Shown: positions 25,646 through 34,862, counted from the first letter of the stretch. The stretch is 64,000 nt of DNA from CAYSYY01 sp964576115 [NCBI: uncultured Gemmatimonadota bacterium] (GCA_964576115.1 CAZNUA010000003.1:1-64000), one strand, 5' to 3'. Notes: generated from the sequence alone by a model not told the origin. Translations and numbers: made by a program.

Positions 25646-26463
25646 ACGACATACTCGATACCGGTTTGCTTTCGAACGAAAATGGGGCCAGCGCTCGGTC
25701 TGATACAAGCGGTGCCACCGCCGGACGCTCGCGGCCGGTTGTGGCTCTGGTAGCAACTGTCGTCGTCTATACCCTTGCGGTCTTCGTCATCCCCGACCTG
25801 TCCCCGCTCAGAGCCCTCACGAGGGCTCTGCCATGGCTGACCGGGGGGATCATCACCCAGACGGTGCTTCTGCTCTCGGCTCTGCTGCTGATGCGCCTGC
25901 TCGGCCGCCGGCCGTGGCACATGTACGGCTTTCGCTCAGTTCGTCCGGGCTTGCTTCTGGCTCCGCTCGCGGGTGCGGTCGGGGTCGCCCTGGCCGGCCT
26001 GGTCGTGGCCGCGATCCTGACCCGGTTCCTGCCCGGCCCCGGCCCGGGGACCGGGCAGGAGGGCGGTCTGCACCCGGCTGCGCGGCAGGGCATGGTGCAT
26101 ATCGTCCTCGCCGTCTGGCTCTACGCCAGCCTGTGCGAAGAGGTGCTCTATCGCGGCTGGCTGCAGAGCGAGCTGGATGTCTGGAAGCGGGGTGAGAGAC
26201 ACCCCGCCTTTTCGATCCCGGTCCTCGTCCCCGCCCTCCTGTTCAGTCTGGGCCACCTCTGCCTGATTTCCTCCTTCGGTCCGGGCATGCTCCTGACGGT
26301 TCTGCTCACCACCTTCGGGATCGGCTGGCTGGCCGGGTATCACCGGCAGAAGACGCAGAGTCTGCTGCCGGCTTACCTGGTGCACCTGACGGCCAATGTG
26401 GTCGGTTCGGGGCTACCCCTGTTGATGGGCCGTCTGATGGGGGGGGGGCCCGGCTCACCCTGA
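25642..26463 (+). CDS. CPBP-family intramembrane metalloprotease
   Basis: A 273-residue membrane protein with about seven helices. The CPBP (Abi/Rce1-like) motifs are present: CEEVLYRGW near residue 168 (EExxxR), FSLGHL (FxxxH) and HLTANV (HxxxN). These residues form the metal or catalytic centre of Rce1-type glutamate proteases. It overlaps tetR by 4 bp. Substrates are unknown; related proteins handle peptides or signal peptides in the membrane. Confidence 0.85.
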   Translation: MNDILDTGLLSNENGASARSDTSGATAGRSRPVVALVATVVVYTLAVFVIPDLSPLRALTRALPWLTGGIITQTVLLLSALLLMRLLGRRPWHMYGFRSVRPGLLLAPLAGAVGVALAGLVVAAILTRFLPGPGPGTGQEGGLHPAARQGMVHIVLAVWLYASLCEEVLYRGWLQSELDVWKRGERHPAFSIPVLVPALLFSLGHLCLISSFGPGMLLTVLLTTFGIGWLAGYHRQKTQSLLPAYLVHLTANVVGSGLPLLMGRLMGGGPGSP

Positions 26464-26472
26464 ATAAAGAAA

Positions 26473-26494
26473 GGGGCGCCCCAAGGGGCGCCCC
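26473..26494. terminator. Strong hairpin between convergent genes
   Basis: GGGGCGCCCC, AA, GGGGCGCCCC lies 10 bp after the CPBP stop. Each arm is itself palindromic and the two arms are identical and complementary, so alternative stems can form. It is flanked by AAGAAA on the left, which gives TTTCTT after the hairpin when read leftwards. It probably ends transcription from the convergent lipoprotein gene as well. Confidence 0.7.
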
Positions 26495-26518
26495 TGCGCT
26501 TGAGGACCTCCAGAGACC

Positions 26519-28498
26519 TCAGCGGCTTGGTGGAACCAGGGTGATGCTCAGAGTAGCGCACTCATCTTCATTGTCTTCGTTGAAGTCGTGGCTGTCGTCG
26601 TTGCTGAAGAGCGAGAAGGTGCCGGTGCCGAGGGTGTATTGGAAGGCTGACTTCCAGCCGTCGGCGTTGTCGGTGATGATGACCATATCGCCGAAGATCT
26701 CGACCGTGCCGGTGCCGTTGTCGACCGATTCGCCGGGGAAGGCTATCGAGAACGACATGGTACCGTCGCTGGCGATGTCGATCGAGAAAGAGCCGCCCTC
26801 ACCGACCATGTCGTAGATGTCGGCCGGATTGTCGATGCTGGTCAAGAGGAACTGGCTGGCCATCCAGGTGCCGGTGAAATCGCCGATGGTGGCGGGGGTG
26901 GTGCTCGAGAAGACGATCTCGAGCACGGCGCCCTCATCGTCATAGCCCATCTGACTGAAATCCCAGTGATCGGGCTTGCGGATGGTCCAGGTGCTCCCGC
27001 TCACATCGCTCCACATGTACTGCGTCCCCGGCTCGCCGACAATGGTGACCATGAGCAGGTCGCCGAAGAGAGCGGTGGTGCCGCTCTGGATCTCAAACGA
27101 GTCGCAGGGCCCGGCCATGAGCATCTGGAAGCTGCCGTCGCTTTCGGCCACCATGGTCGCCATGGCGTGGTTGGCGACCATGTCGAAGGTTTCCCCGACT
27201 CCATCGCCGGTGTAGGTCCAGGCGGTAGCCGTCCAGGAGCCGGCGTAGTCGCTCACCACGCCTGGGGTGATCATTTCAATCGTGATTTCTACATAGGCGG
27301 GGTCGTCGACATTGTCATTATCCCAGTCGTACGATTCGCCCATGCCCCGAAGGTTGACGGTGGAACCGTCGACGGTGGCCTGAAGGACGGTGTCTTCATC
27401 TTCGTCGGTGAAGTCCAGGATCAGAATGTTCCCGACGACGCTCATGGCGGCCGTTTCGGTCTCGACGCCGGTGGTGTCGTCCTCATCGGGTCTGGAGAGG
27501 TGGATAATGGTGAAGGAACCACCGGCTCCGATCTCGATGGTGGAGGCGATATCGGGGGTTTCGCTGAAGCTCTGAGCCGCATTGTCAGGGTTTTTGAGAA
27601 CGAACGACGTCAGGCTGTAGTACCCCGCCAGCGAGGTCAGGCTCAGTTCGGTGATCGGCACCAGGTTGATGGTCACCACGGCGGGCAGCTCGGTGTCGCC
27701 CCCGAAATTATAGGTCACGTCGCTGCGGGTCAGGGTGATGTCGGTCCCGACGACCTGCAGGGCGCTGGTACCGTCGCCTTCAGTGCCGGGGAAGTCGACG
27801 AAAAGGCTGTCACCGCCACTGACCAGGGTGCTGGTTCCGGTCTGTACCTGGGCTCCTCCCTCATCGCCGGGGAATCCCATGACGACGGTGGTATTGCCGG
27901 CGACATCCAGTTTCAGGGTGAAGAATCCGCCCATGGCGATCAGGTCCTCGCTGCCGTGCACGCCGCTGGGATCGCTCCAGACGAAGTGAGTGGCCTTGAA
28001 GGAACCGGCCAGGTCGGAGAGATCGAGATCACCGCTGTCCTCGGGGTGCTGGAAGACCATCACTTCGGTGGCTGTTTCATCGGTACCGTCGTCGTTGAAG
28101 TCGAAAGATGAGTTGGTGTAGGTGATGGTCAGGATCTCACCCACCATCAGGTAGGACATCGTCATGGTTTCCGTGTTGGTCGTCAGGGTCAGGGTCGTGT
28201 CATCGGCCTCGACCGTCCCCGAATCCGACCACGATCCGCTCGAATCGACGAAGGCAACCGAAAAATCGCCGTCGGCCTCGATCACGAGGGTGGTCCGTCC
28301 CCCGGCGGCATAGAGATCGACCTGCTGCGAGGTATTGGCGTTGTTGGTGATGACGTGCTGTGTCGTCACCCAGGTGCCGACCAGAGCGTCGAGATTGCCT
28401 GTGTCTTCTTCATCCTGCGGGAGAAGTTCATCGCACGCGCCTGCGAAGACAACTACGAGCAGGAGAGCCAGGATGAGGGAAAGGCGCCGGGAAAGCAT
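26519..28498 (-). CDS. Lipoprotein with five lipocalin-like repeats (hypothetical)
   Basis: A 659-residue protein starting at ATG 28498 behind GAGGAGG, with lipobox FAGAC. Five repeats of about 120-135 residues follow, each opening with a related motif: LDALVGTWVTTQHV, LSDLAGSFKATHFV, LTSLAGYYSLTSFVL, VSDYAGSWTATAWTY and IGDFTGTWMASQFLL. Each repeat has alternating beta-strand patterns ending near an acidic segment such as DFNDDGTDETA or DWDNDNVDDPA. The G-x-W opening and beta pattern resemble small lipocalin-like barrels. The protein is very acidic, Thr/Ser-rich and nearly Cys-free. It is probably a surface or periplasmic binding protein. Confidence 0.7.
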   Translation of the reverse strand: MLSRRLSLILALLLVVVFAGACDELLPQDEEDTGNLDALVGTWVTTQHVITNNANTSQQVDLYAAGGRTTLVIEADGDFSVAFVDSSGSWSDSGTVEADDTTLTLTTNTETMTMSYLMVGEILTITYTNSSFDFNDDGTDETATEVMVFQHPEDSGDLDLSDLAGSFKATHFVWSDPSGVHGSEDLIAMGGFFTLKLDVAGNTTVVMGFPGDEGGAQVQTGTSTLVSGGDSLFVDFPGTEGDGTSALQVVGTDITLTRSDVTYNFGGDTELPAVVTINLVPITELSLTSLAGYYSLTSFVLKNPDNAAQSFSETPDIASTIEIGAGGSFTIIHLSRPDEDDTTGVETETAAMSVVGNILILDFTDEDEDTVLQATVDGSTVNLRGMGESYDWDNDNVDDPAYVEITIEMITPGVVSDYAGSWTATAWTYTGDGVGETFDMVANHAMATMVAESDGSFQMLMAGPCDSFEIQSGTTALFGDLLMVTIVGEPGTQYMWSDVSGSTWTIRKPDHWDFSQMGYDDEGAVLEIVFSSTTPATIGDFTGTWMASQFLLTSIDNPADIYDMVGEGGSFSIDIASDGTMSFSIAFPGESVDNGTGTVEIFGDMVIITDNADGWKSAFQYTLGTGTFSLFSNDDSHDFNEDNEDECATLSITLVPPSR

Positions 28499-28684
28499 GA
28501 GTTCCTCCTCAAGGAATCTGCGTCTGCTAGTAAAAGGAGCGCGCACGCGCACCTTCCGGGACCGACAGGTCAAAGGCTGGCTGGCTGTTCCCGTACGGGC
28601 CCCGGGAACTGAGGACTACCCTCAAAGAGTCGTCATTGTCGGGCTCTGTGTCAAGAACGCCTTCAGTGGTTTTCTGAGTCACAG

Positions 28685-29920
28685 TCAGTCGTTATTAGAG
28701 CGATAGATCGCCACCAGCTCGAGCAGTACTTCCCGGGCGATTTGGCCCAGGTTGGTGGCTCCGGAATTGTAGTTGCGCATCAGGACCACGCTGAGTCCAC
28801 TCTCGGGCTCGAAGAGCAGATGCGCGGTATACCCGGACACAGAGCCCCCGTGCCCGGCCAGCAGAATTCCGTCGGGAGTGCGGTAGAGAGAGAAGCCCAG
28901 TCCATACCCGGTTACCGCGCTCCCGGCGTCTGCTCCGACTTCACGCTCGGGGGTCTGAAAGCTCAGCATTTCGGCCCGGGCCTCCTCGCTCAGGATGGCC
29001 CGGCGGCTGAATCCGCTCACGGCGGCCGCAAATCGAGCCAGGTCGCCGACGGTGGAGTAAATACCGCCGTTGGGAACTTTGTAGCCCCGACCGGCATGCT
29101 CGCGGGCGGGCCGTTCGCTGTCCACCTCGCCGCGCCGGTTGTTGGCGTAACCGACTGCGAGCCGTTCGGCGAGTTCGGGGGTGATGATGAATGTGCTGCC
29201 GGTCATGTTCAGGGGATCGAAGATATTTGCCTCCACGAGCTGCATGAACCCGATTCCGGCCGCCCGGGAGATGGTCAGCCCCAGGATCCCGAAACCGATA
29301 TTGGAGTACGAGTATTCCTCACCGGGAGCCGAGCGGAAGGCCGTGGTCGGGATCGAGGCCAGAATCTTCTCCTCCCAGCCGGAGATCGGTCCGGCGGCCG
29401 CTCCCTCCAGACGGGGCTCGCGGATCAGGCCGGCGGTATGGCTGGCCAGTTGACGAAAGGTAATCGGCGCCGTGCCGGGAGGGCGTTCGGCCAGATCGGC
29501 CAGGGCGGGCAGATGCTCTACGGCGGTTCTGTCGAGATCGATGACACCGGCGTCCACGAGCTGCATCAGGGCTACGGCCGTGAAGGATTTCGAGATCGAA
29601 CCGGTTCGGTAAATCATGTCGGGCCGGGCGGGGATCCCGTGTCCGGCATCAGCCAGACCGAACCCGCGCTCCCAGATCGCCCGTTCGCCCCGGCTCACCG
29701 CGGCGACGATACTGCCGATCGAATCAGCCGCAACATCGGCGGCCAGGCGTTCACCGAAGCGTTGCAGAACGGGTTCGAACTCGGGCCAGCTGCGGCTGCA
29801 GCCGGCCAGGGCAACCAACAGCAGGCCGAGACACCAGGCTCTCGTTGCCCCAAACGCGGCTCGGGGCACAAGGTGTCCCCGTCCTCGTCCGTGAGGAAAG
29901 ATGCGAATTTCCGGTTGCAC
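28685..29920 (-). CDS. Serine hydrolase lipoprotein (beta-lactamase/class C-like)
   Basis: A 411-residue protein using GTG 29920, which has AAGGAG 6 bp upstream; longer frames would run into the divergent rsgA region. A hydrophobic stretch ends in the lipobox LAGC (C41). The catalytic motif S108-I-S-K111 and the YSN motif near residue 215 are present, with HGG near 370, as in penicillin-binding-protein-like esterases and D-aminopeptidases. It probably hydrolyses esters or D-amino peptides in the periplasm. It is divergent from rsgA. Confidence 0.85.
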   Translation of the reverse strand: MQPEIRIFPHGRGRGHLVPRAAFGATRAWCLGLLLVALAGCSRSWPEFEPVLQRFGERLAADVAADSIGSIVAAVSRGERAIWERGFGLADAGHGIPARPDMIYRTGSISKSFTAVALMQLVDAGVIDLDRTAVEHLPALADLAERPPGTAPITFRQLASHTAGLIREPRLEGAAAGPISGWEEKILASIPTTAFRSAPGEEYSYSNIGFGILGLTISRAAGIGFMQLVEANIFDPLNMTGSTFIITPELAERLAVGYANNRRGEVDSERPAREHAGRGYKVPNGGIYSTVGDLARFAAAVSGFSRRAILSEEARAEMLSFQTPEREVGADAGSAVTGYGLGFSLYRTPDGILLAGHGGSVSGYTAHLLFEPESGLSVVLMRNYNSGATNLGQIAREVLLELVAIYRSNND

Positions 29921-30052
29921 TGCGGACTCCTTGCTCCGGTGGGCTCGTCTTGACCGCTGTCGATCGGGAACCCTACCATCGGGTGCCGTCAGACGCGGGC
30001 CTGTTTGTATCGAGCCTATGATGGTCGCCCGGCGATGTCCAGTAATCGGACC

Positions 30053-30072
30053 GGTCCGGTTCGGTCCGGTTC
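30053..30072 (+). repeat. Tandem 10-bp repeat in the serine hydrolase/rsgA divergent region
   Basis: Two exact copies of GGTCCGGTTC stand head to tail, in the 229-bp gap between divergent genes, with further CGGACC-like pieces just upstream. It may be slippage-prone; no function is assigned. Confidence 0.5.
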
Positions 30073-30149
30073 GATCAAAAGCACGGGCACGGGCGACACC
30101 TGTTGCGGGACCGGTCGTTGGTTCGCAGTACGGTCGCCGGAGAAGGCTG

Positions 30150-31058
30150 ATGAACCCAGACAACGACGCTGTTATTACGGCCGTGTTCGGCGAGCTGGTC
30201 GAGCTCGATTTCTCCGACGGGCGGCGTGCCGCCGCCTTCCGGGCACGGAGTGCGGGCGAAGTCGTGGTCGGCGACCGGGTCAGGGTCCAGCGGGTGGGAC
30301 CTGAGGGAGCGGATTCGGACGAGATCGGCTGGCGGGTGATGGAGAGCCGCGAACGGGAGCACTGTCTCTGGCGCTCGTCGCGCCGTCATGCCGCCCAGCT
30401 CGTGGTGGCCAATGTCGACCGGATCGCTGTCGTCACAGCCTGCGATCGCGAACCGCGACGGGGCCTGATTGACCGTTATCTGGTCACCGCCGAGTTCGCG
30501 GCGATCAGCGCCGTTTTGATCCTGAACAAGACCGATCTGCCCGAGGCCGACGACATCGCTGGCAGGCTCGAGATCTACCGCCGGCTGGGCTACGAACTGT
30601 TCGCGACCAGCGCGCTGACCGGGGAGGGAATCGAGGTTCTCGGTACCCATCTGGGATCGGGAATCAGCGTTCTGGTCGGCCATTCCGGAGTCGGCAAGAG
30701 CACCCTGCTCAACCTTCTGGTTCCCGGGGCCGATCTGCGCACCCGCGAGATGAGTACGGCCACCGGCAAGGGCCGACACACCACCAGCGTGGTCACCGCC
30801 CACCGCTACGGTAGCGGTCTGCTGGTGGATACGCCGGGAATCCGGGAGTTCGGACTGGTGGGTGTCGAACCGGAGACGCTCGTCGACGGCTTCCGTGAAT
30901 TCGCTGCGGTGACCGGTACCTGCCGCTTTACGGACTGTGCTCACCGGACCGAACCGGGGTGTGCGATCAGGGAAGCAGTCGAAGACGGCCGGATAGATCG
31001 GGAGCGCTACGACTCCTACCTGCGGATCAGGACCAGTCTGGAGGCCGGCGAACGGTAA
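30150..31058 (+). CDS. rsgA: Ribosome small-subunit maturation GTPase RsgA
   Basis: A 302-residue, circularly permuted GTPase. The G motifs run in the order NKTD (126-129), GHSGVGKS (177-184) and DTPG (227-230), which is diagnostic for RsgA/YjeQ. An N-terminal OB-fold binds the 30S subunit. The C-terminal zinc site is C258-x4-C263-x-H265-x5-C271. It checks and releases late 30S assembly factors. The ATG at 30150 follows GGAGAAGG. Confidence 0.95.
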   Translation: MNPDNDAVITAVFGELVELDFSDGRRAAAFRARSAGEVVVGDRVRVQRVGPEGADSDEIGWRVMESREREHCLWRSSRRHAAQLVVANVDRIAVVTACDREPRRGLIDRYLVTAEFAAISAVLILNKTDLPEADDIAGRLEIYRRLGYELFATSALTGEGIEVLGTHLGSGISVLVGHSGVGKSTLLNLLVPGADLRTREMSTATGKGRHTTSVVTAHRYGSGLLVDTPGIREFGLVGVEPETLVDGFREFAAVTGTCRFTDCAHRTEPGCAIREAVEDGRIDRERYDSYLRIRTSLEAGER

Positions 31059-31091
31059 GAGGCACAGATCGGCTCGCAGGACAGGTGCCGG

Positions 31092-31712
31092 CTACACTCC
31101 CGCTTCGGCGTGGGTGATGTGATTGGCACAATCGGTGCACAGCCCGGGCAGCTCGATGCGCTCGTCCCGCAACCGGCAGTGAAAGATTCTCTCCTCCCAC
31201 GAAACGGGTTCGAAAAACGCACACGAGACGCACATGCATTCGGCCGGATTGTGACCGTCCTCGATCTGCTTGTAGAGCAGATGGGTCAGGGTGGCGAGCA
31301 GATTGAGTTGCTCCTTGTCGTCGAGGGAGGCGATGACTTCCTCGATCGGATCGGCCCACGCCATGAGTTTTTCAGCGGTGCGTTTGCCCTTCGGGGTGAG
31401 CCGGAAGTACGCCACCCGGCCGTCCTCTTCACTCTTGCGCCGGGTGAGGTAACCCTTGCGTACCAGCGCTTTCAGGCTGTCGCTGATCGTCGGCGGAGTG
31501 AGCTGCAGGGTATCCGCCAGAGCGCCCACCGTTCCCCCGTTACCCTCGGTGCCGTGCAGCTGGATCAGCAGCGACGCCTGCAGAGTCGGCAAATCGTGTT
31601 TGCGGGCCAGGTGGGTGCGGCTGTTCAGGGCCGCCCGTCCGCTTTCGATGAAGGTCAGCGCGATGCGGGCCGAGAGGCTTTCAGCCCGGTGATCGGCATC
31701 AAAAACAGCCAT
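31092..31712 (-). CDS. MarR-type regulator with cysteine-rich C-terminal tail
   Basis: A 206-residue protein. The winged helix is MarR-like: LPTLQASLLIQLHG, then VGALADTLQLTPPTISDSLKALVRKGYLTRRKSEEDGRVAYFRLTPKGK. After the DNA-binding part comes an unusual tail with six cysteines, CMCVSC, an isolated HC, LC and DC near residues 160-195, which could hold zinc or an iron-sulfur cluster. Its ATG overlaps the stop of the amidohydrolase gene (TAATG), so the two are translationally coupled. GGGAGGG precedes the start. It may sense metal, oxygen or redox state. Confidence 0.8.
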   Translation of the reverse strand: MAVFDADHRAESLSARIALTFIESGRAALNSRTHLARKHDLPTLQASLLIQLHGTEGNGGTVGALADTLQLTPPTISDSLKALVRKGYLTRRKSEEDGRVAYFRLTPKGKRTAEKLMAWADPIEEVIASLDDKEQLNLLATLTHLLYKQIEDGHNPAECMCVSCAFFEPVSWEERIFHCRLRDERIELPGLCTDCANHITHAEAGV

Positions 31713-33481
31713 TATCCCTGCCCTCCCTGACGGATTTCGGGGCCCCAGGCACCCGCGGCGCGATCCCAGACGATCCGACCGCCCGTGATGGTATAGTCGA
31801 CGCGTGCCTCGAGGATCTCGGCGGGGGGGATCGTGAAGAGATCGCGATCCATGATCACGATATCGGCCAGTCGCCCCGGTGCCAGTGAACCCTTGACGTT
31901 CTCCAGATGGTCGGCATAGGCGCTTCCCCGGGTGTAGTAGTAGACGCTTTCCCAGACGGTCAGCTTCTGCTCGGGAAACCACCCCGTTTCCGGTTCCATG
32001 CGCTGGATGTTGGTCCGCGTCACGCTCGAGAACACTCCCCGCATCGGATCGAGTGGTTCGACCGACCAGTCGGTTCCGAAACCCAGCACGGCCCCGGCAT
32101 CGAGCAGGCTGCGCCAGGCATAGGCGGTCTTGCATCGGTCGTATCCAACCCGCTCCTCGGCAAAGCGCATGTCGGTCGTACAGTGGGTCGGCTGCATGCT
32201 TGGGACCACCCCCAGCTGACCGAAGCGACGGATATCATCGGGGATCAGCAGTTGGGCGTGCTCGATGCGGTGGCGCATGTCGCGTTTGCCGTTTTCGTTG
32301 AGGGCCTGCTCGACGGCATTGAGGACCATGTGCGAACCCCGGTCACCGATGGCGTGAGTGCCGGTCTGCCAGCCGTGCCGGTCGGCGTAGACGATCAGTC
32401 CGGTCAACTCCTCCTGGGTCATGGTGGGCAGACCGTCGAAATCGGGACGGTCGGTGAAGGGCTCGAACATCGCCGCCGAGCCGTCGCCGAGGGTGCCGTC
32501 GATGAAAATCTTGGCCATCCCGATCCGGATCCAGTAATCGCCGTCTCCGGTGCGCAGGCCCTGCTCGACGTAGCGCCTGATACCGCCGATTCCGAGCCAG
32601 CCGGTCCAGCGCAGCGTCTGCAGCCCTTCGGCCTGCAACTCGCGGATGATCTCCATCTCCGCCAGGCTCGAACTGGTCTGCACGCTGGTCAATCCAAGTT
32701 CGGCCGCATGCCGGAAGCCGGCTACGAGATCGTCCTTCTGCCTCTGCTTGAGTTCCGCGGCGCTCAGACGCTCCCCGCCGCCGGTGCGCAGCAGCCCCTG
32801 GGCCGATTCGATCAGGATGCCGGTCGGTTCGCCGGTGCGTGGGTCGCGCTGGATCTCGCCGGCATGCGGGTTAGGGGTCTCTTTCGTGATTCCGGACATT
32901 TCGAGGGCCAGTGAATTGACCCAACAAGAGTGGCCGCTGGCCCGGGAGAGGCGAACCGGATTGTCGGGAGCGACCCGGTCGAGATCCTCCCGCGTCGGCC
33001 AGTCGTCGCTCGAGGTCCAGAGAGTGTGATCGTAGCGCGATCCGGTGATCCACACTCCCGGCTCGGCCGCGGCCACCTTTTCGGCAACCAGTTCGAGCAC
33101 CCTTTCGAGGCTGTCCACCCCATAGAGATTCAGCCGCCGCAGACCCGATGAGCCGCTGCCGAAGTGGCAGTGGGTGTCGTTGAAACCGGGGATCACCAGC
33201 CGGCCGGCGGCATCGATGACCTGCGTATCGGGGCCGATGAAGGACTCGATTTCATCGGTGGTGCCCACCGCCACGATCCATTCCCCGCGGACCGCCAGGG
33301 CTTCGCCCCGCGGCAGGCGGCTGTCCATGGTGATTATTGTACCGTTGGTGATCACCAGGGTGGCGGGCTCGGGATCGGCGGCCCCGCCGCGTTGGGCCGC
33401 GAGGGTGGCCGGCAGGGCGAGAAACAGAAGGAAAATACCGGCCAGGGATAGACTGCGACGCACCGCACCCAAACGGGTCAT
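31712..33481 (-). CDS. Secreted YtcJ-like amidohydrolase
   Basis: A 589-residue protein with a signal peptide (SLSLAGIFLLFLALPATLAAQ). The start at 33481 has GGAGG 6 bp upstream. The metal-dependent hydrolase features are FNDTHCHFGSG near residue 98, a mid-protein IFIDGTLGDGSA, THAIGDRGSH and RIEHAQL, and GFGTDWSVEPLDPM near the end, as in YtcJ/DUF3369-related imidazolonepropionase-like amidohydrolases. It would hydrolyse amide or cyclic compounds in the periplasm; the substrate is unknown. The TAATG overlap couples it to a MarR-type regulator that may control it. Confidence 0.83.
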   Translation of the reverse strand: MTRLGAVRRSLSLAGIFLLFLALPATLAAQRGGAADPEPATLVITNGTIITMDSRLPRGEALAVRGEWIVAVGTTDEIESFIGPDTQVIDAAGRLVIPGFNDTHCHFGSGSSGLRRLNLYGVDSLERVLELVAEKVAAAEPGVWITGSRYDHTLWTSSDDWPTREDLDRVAPDNPVRLSRASGHSCWVNSLALEMSGITKETPNPHAGEIQRDPRTGEPTGILIESAQGLLRTGGGERLSAAELKQRQKDDLVAGFRHAAELGLTSVQTSSSLAEMEIIRELQAEGLQTLRWTGWLGIGGIRRYVEQGLRTGDGDYWIRIGMAKIFIDGTLGDGSAAMFEPFTDRPDFDGLPTMTQEELTGLIVYADRHGWQTGTHAIGDRGSHMVLNAVEQALNENGKRDMRHRIEHAQLLIPDDIRRFGQLGVVPSMQPTHCTTDMRFAEERVGYDRCKTAYAWRSLLDAGAVLGFGTDWSVEPLDPMRGVFSSVTRTNIQRMEPETGWFPEQKLTVWESVYYYTRGSAYADHLENVKGSLAPGRLADIVIMDRDLFTIPPAEILEARVDYTITGGRIVWDRAAGAWGPEIRQGGQG

Positions 33482-33583
33482 AACTGACCTCCGGAACATC
33501 ATCGGGGTGGGCACAGATGGTCGGCAGCGATCAGAATCTCTCTGTAGGGAAGTAGCAAACCGGCACGAAAAAGTCAAGGAGTG

Positions 33584-34789
33584 CTAATTAATTCCCGACA
33601 TTACTCGCACCCATCCGGAGTATCCGGATGGGCACGAACAGTCTACCTGCTGCCTGCCGTCCAGGGGAGGCTCCGGGCGTCCCATCTCGAACAGGTAGCG
33701 CTCCAGACGTTCGATCATGGTCTCCTCGCGGTAGTGCTCCTCGATACATCGTCTGCCCACGCGGGCGAACCGGCGGCGCAGTTCGGGTTCGACCGCCAAC
33801 CGGTGGAGTTCGGACGCCAGGCCGTCGACCTCGCCGGGGTCGACGAGCAAACCGTTCTGGCCGTGTTTGATGATCTCGGGTATCCCACCGATCCGGGATC
33901 CGATGACCGGTACATGGAAAGCCATGGCTTCGATCAGAACCTGCCCGAAAGTCTCATACGGCGTGGTCGAAGGCAGGACCAGAACATCGAAGGCGGGCAT
34001 GACGGCATCGGGATCGTCAAGGTGACCGGTGAAAACGATCTGCAGGTTACCCCGGGCGACCGCCTCGGCGCGAGTCCTGAGTTCGCTCTCCATCGAGCCC
34101 GAGCCCACCAGCACCAGGGCGGTCAGGGGACGGGTGTGCGCCAGCTGTACGGCCGCCTCGAGCAAGTCCTGGAAGCCCTTGTGCGGTTCCAGACGACCGA
34201 CGCCGCCGATGACGAAATGGTCGGGGGTGAAACCGAAGGCGGTGCGGGTGGGACCCCGACCGCCGTAACGGGCGCGAGCCCGATCGACCCGGGCCAGTTC
34301 GATCCCGTTGGGGATATTCTGTACCCGCACTCCCTGCATCCAGGGATATGCTTCGATCGTCCGGCGCACCTCCCGGCTGGGGGTGATGATGCCGTCGAGG
34401 TGGCGGCGGTAGAGTCGCTGATGACGGACCGACGTGTCGAGCATCGGCAATACGCTGCGCATGACGAGATGGCGCAGGGGACTGCGGCGCCGGGCTCGTG
34501 CGGCCTGGATCAGATCCTTGTTGTAGTTGACGATCGCGATGGTGGCTCCGTTGCGGCGGGCGGCCCGGGCCAGGGCGGCCGAACGCAGCGGATCATAGTC
34601 GGCTCCTCCGGCCCCGGCGACGATGGCGAGATCGGCGCCGGCCGAACGCTCTGCCAGCATGCTCCGGGGCCGGGCGCAGATCCCCACGGTGTGACCGCGC
34701 GAACTGAGCCCGCGGGCGGCGCGTACCATCCACTGCTCCACCCCCCCGAATACGTCGGCAGGCGTCGAGTTGAGCATCAGAAGGCTCAA
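33584..34789 (-). CDS. GT4-family glycosyltransferase
   Basis: A protein of about 401 residues with the GT-B fold. N-terminal MLNSTPADVFGGVEQWMV binds the acceptor. C-terminal GRLEPHKGFQDLLEA and PYETFGQVLIEAMAFHVPVIGSRIGGIPEII are the EX7E-type donor site of GT4. It transfers a sugar in polysaccharide or glycolipid assembly. The start is uncertain: TTG 34789 keeps the first beta strand, while ATG 34777 trims it. The last residues, CSCPSGYSGWVRV, are read from a palindromic repeat, so that repeat has supplied the gene's 3' end. Confidence 0.75.
   Translation of the reverse strand: MSLLMLNSTPADVFGGVEQWMVRAARGLSSRGHTVGICARPRSMLAERSAGADLAIVAGAGGADYDPLRSAALARAARRNGATIAIVNYNKDLIQAARARRRSPLRHLVMRSVLPMLDTSVRHQRLYRRHLDGIITPSREVRRTIEAYPWMQGVRVQNIPNGIELARVDRARARYGGRGPTRTAFGFTPDHFVIGGVGRLEPHKGFQDLLEAAVQLAHTRPLTALVLVGSGSMESELRTRAEAVARGNLQIVFTGHLDDPDAVMPAFDVLVLPSTTPYETFGQVLIEAMAFHVPVIGSRIGGIPEIIKHGQNGLLVDPGEVDGLASELHRLAVEPELRRRFARVGRRCIEEHYREETMIERLERYLFEMGRPEPPLDGRQQVDCSCPSGYSGWVRVMSGIN
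33607..33640. repeat. Partial palindromic repeat at the glycosyltransferase 3' end
   Basis: CCCATCCGG, AGTAT, CCGGATGGG (33610-33632) forms a 9-bp hairpin, then CACGAAC. This matches the start of the long element at 12.06 kb in the same orientation. The rest of the element is missing. It overlaps the coding end of the glycosyltransferase and lies upstream of the amidohydrolase gene. Confidence 0.7.
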
Positions 34790-34862
34790 GCTGTTCCGGG
34801 CTCCCTCACCCCCGGGTGTATCGGGGCGGGCTTCGAGAAGGTTCCCGGTCAGGGGGAAATGA

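Noticed and set aside
31123-31140. A sigma-54-like TTGGCAC-N-GC match on the plus strand
   Set aside because: Spacing fits, but it lies inside the end of the MarR-type gene and no plus-strand gene follows; no activator dyad is near.
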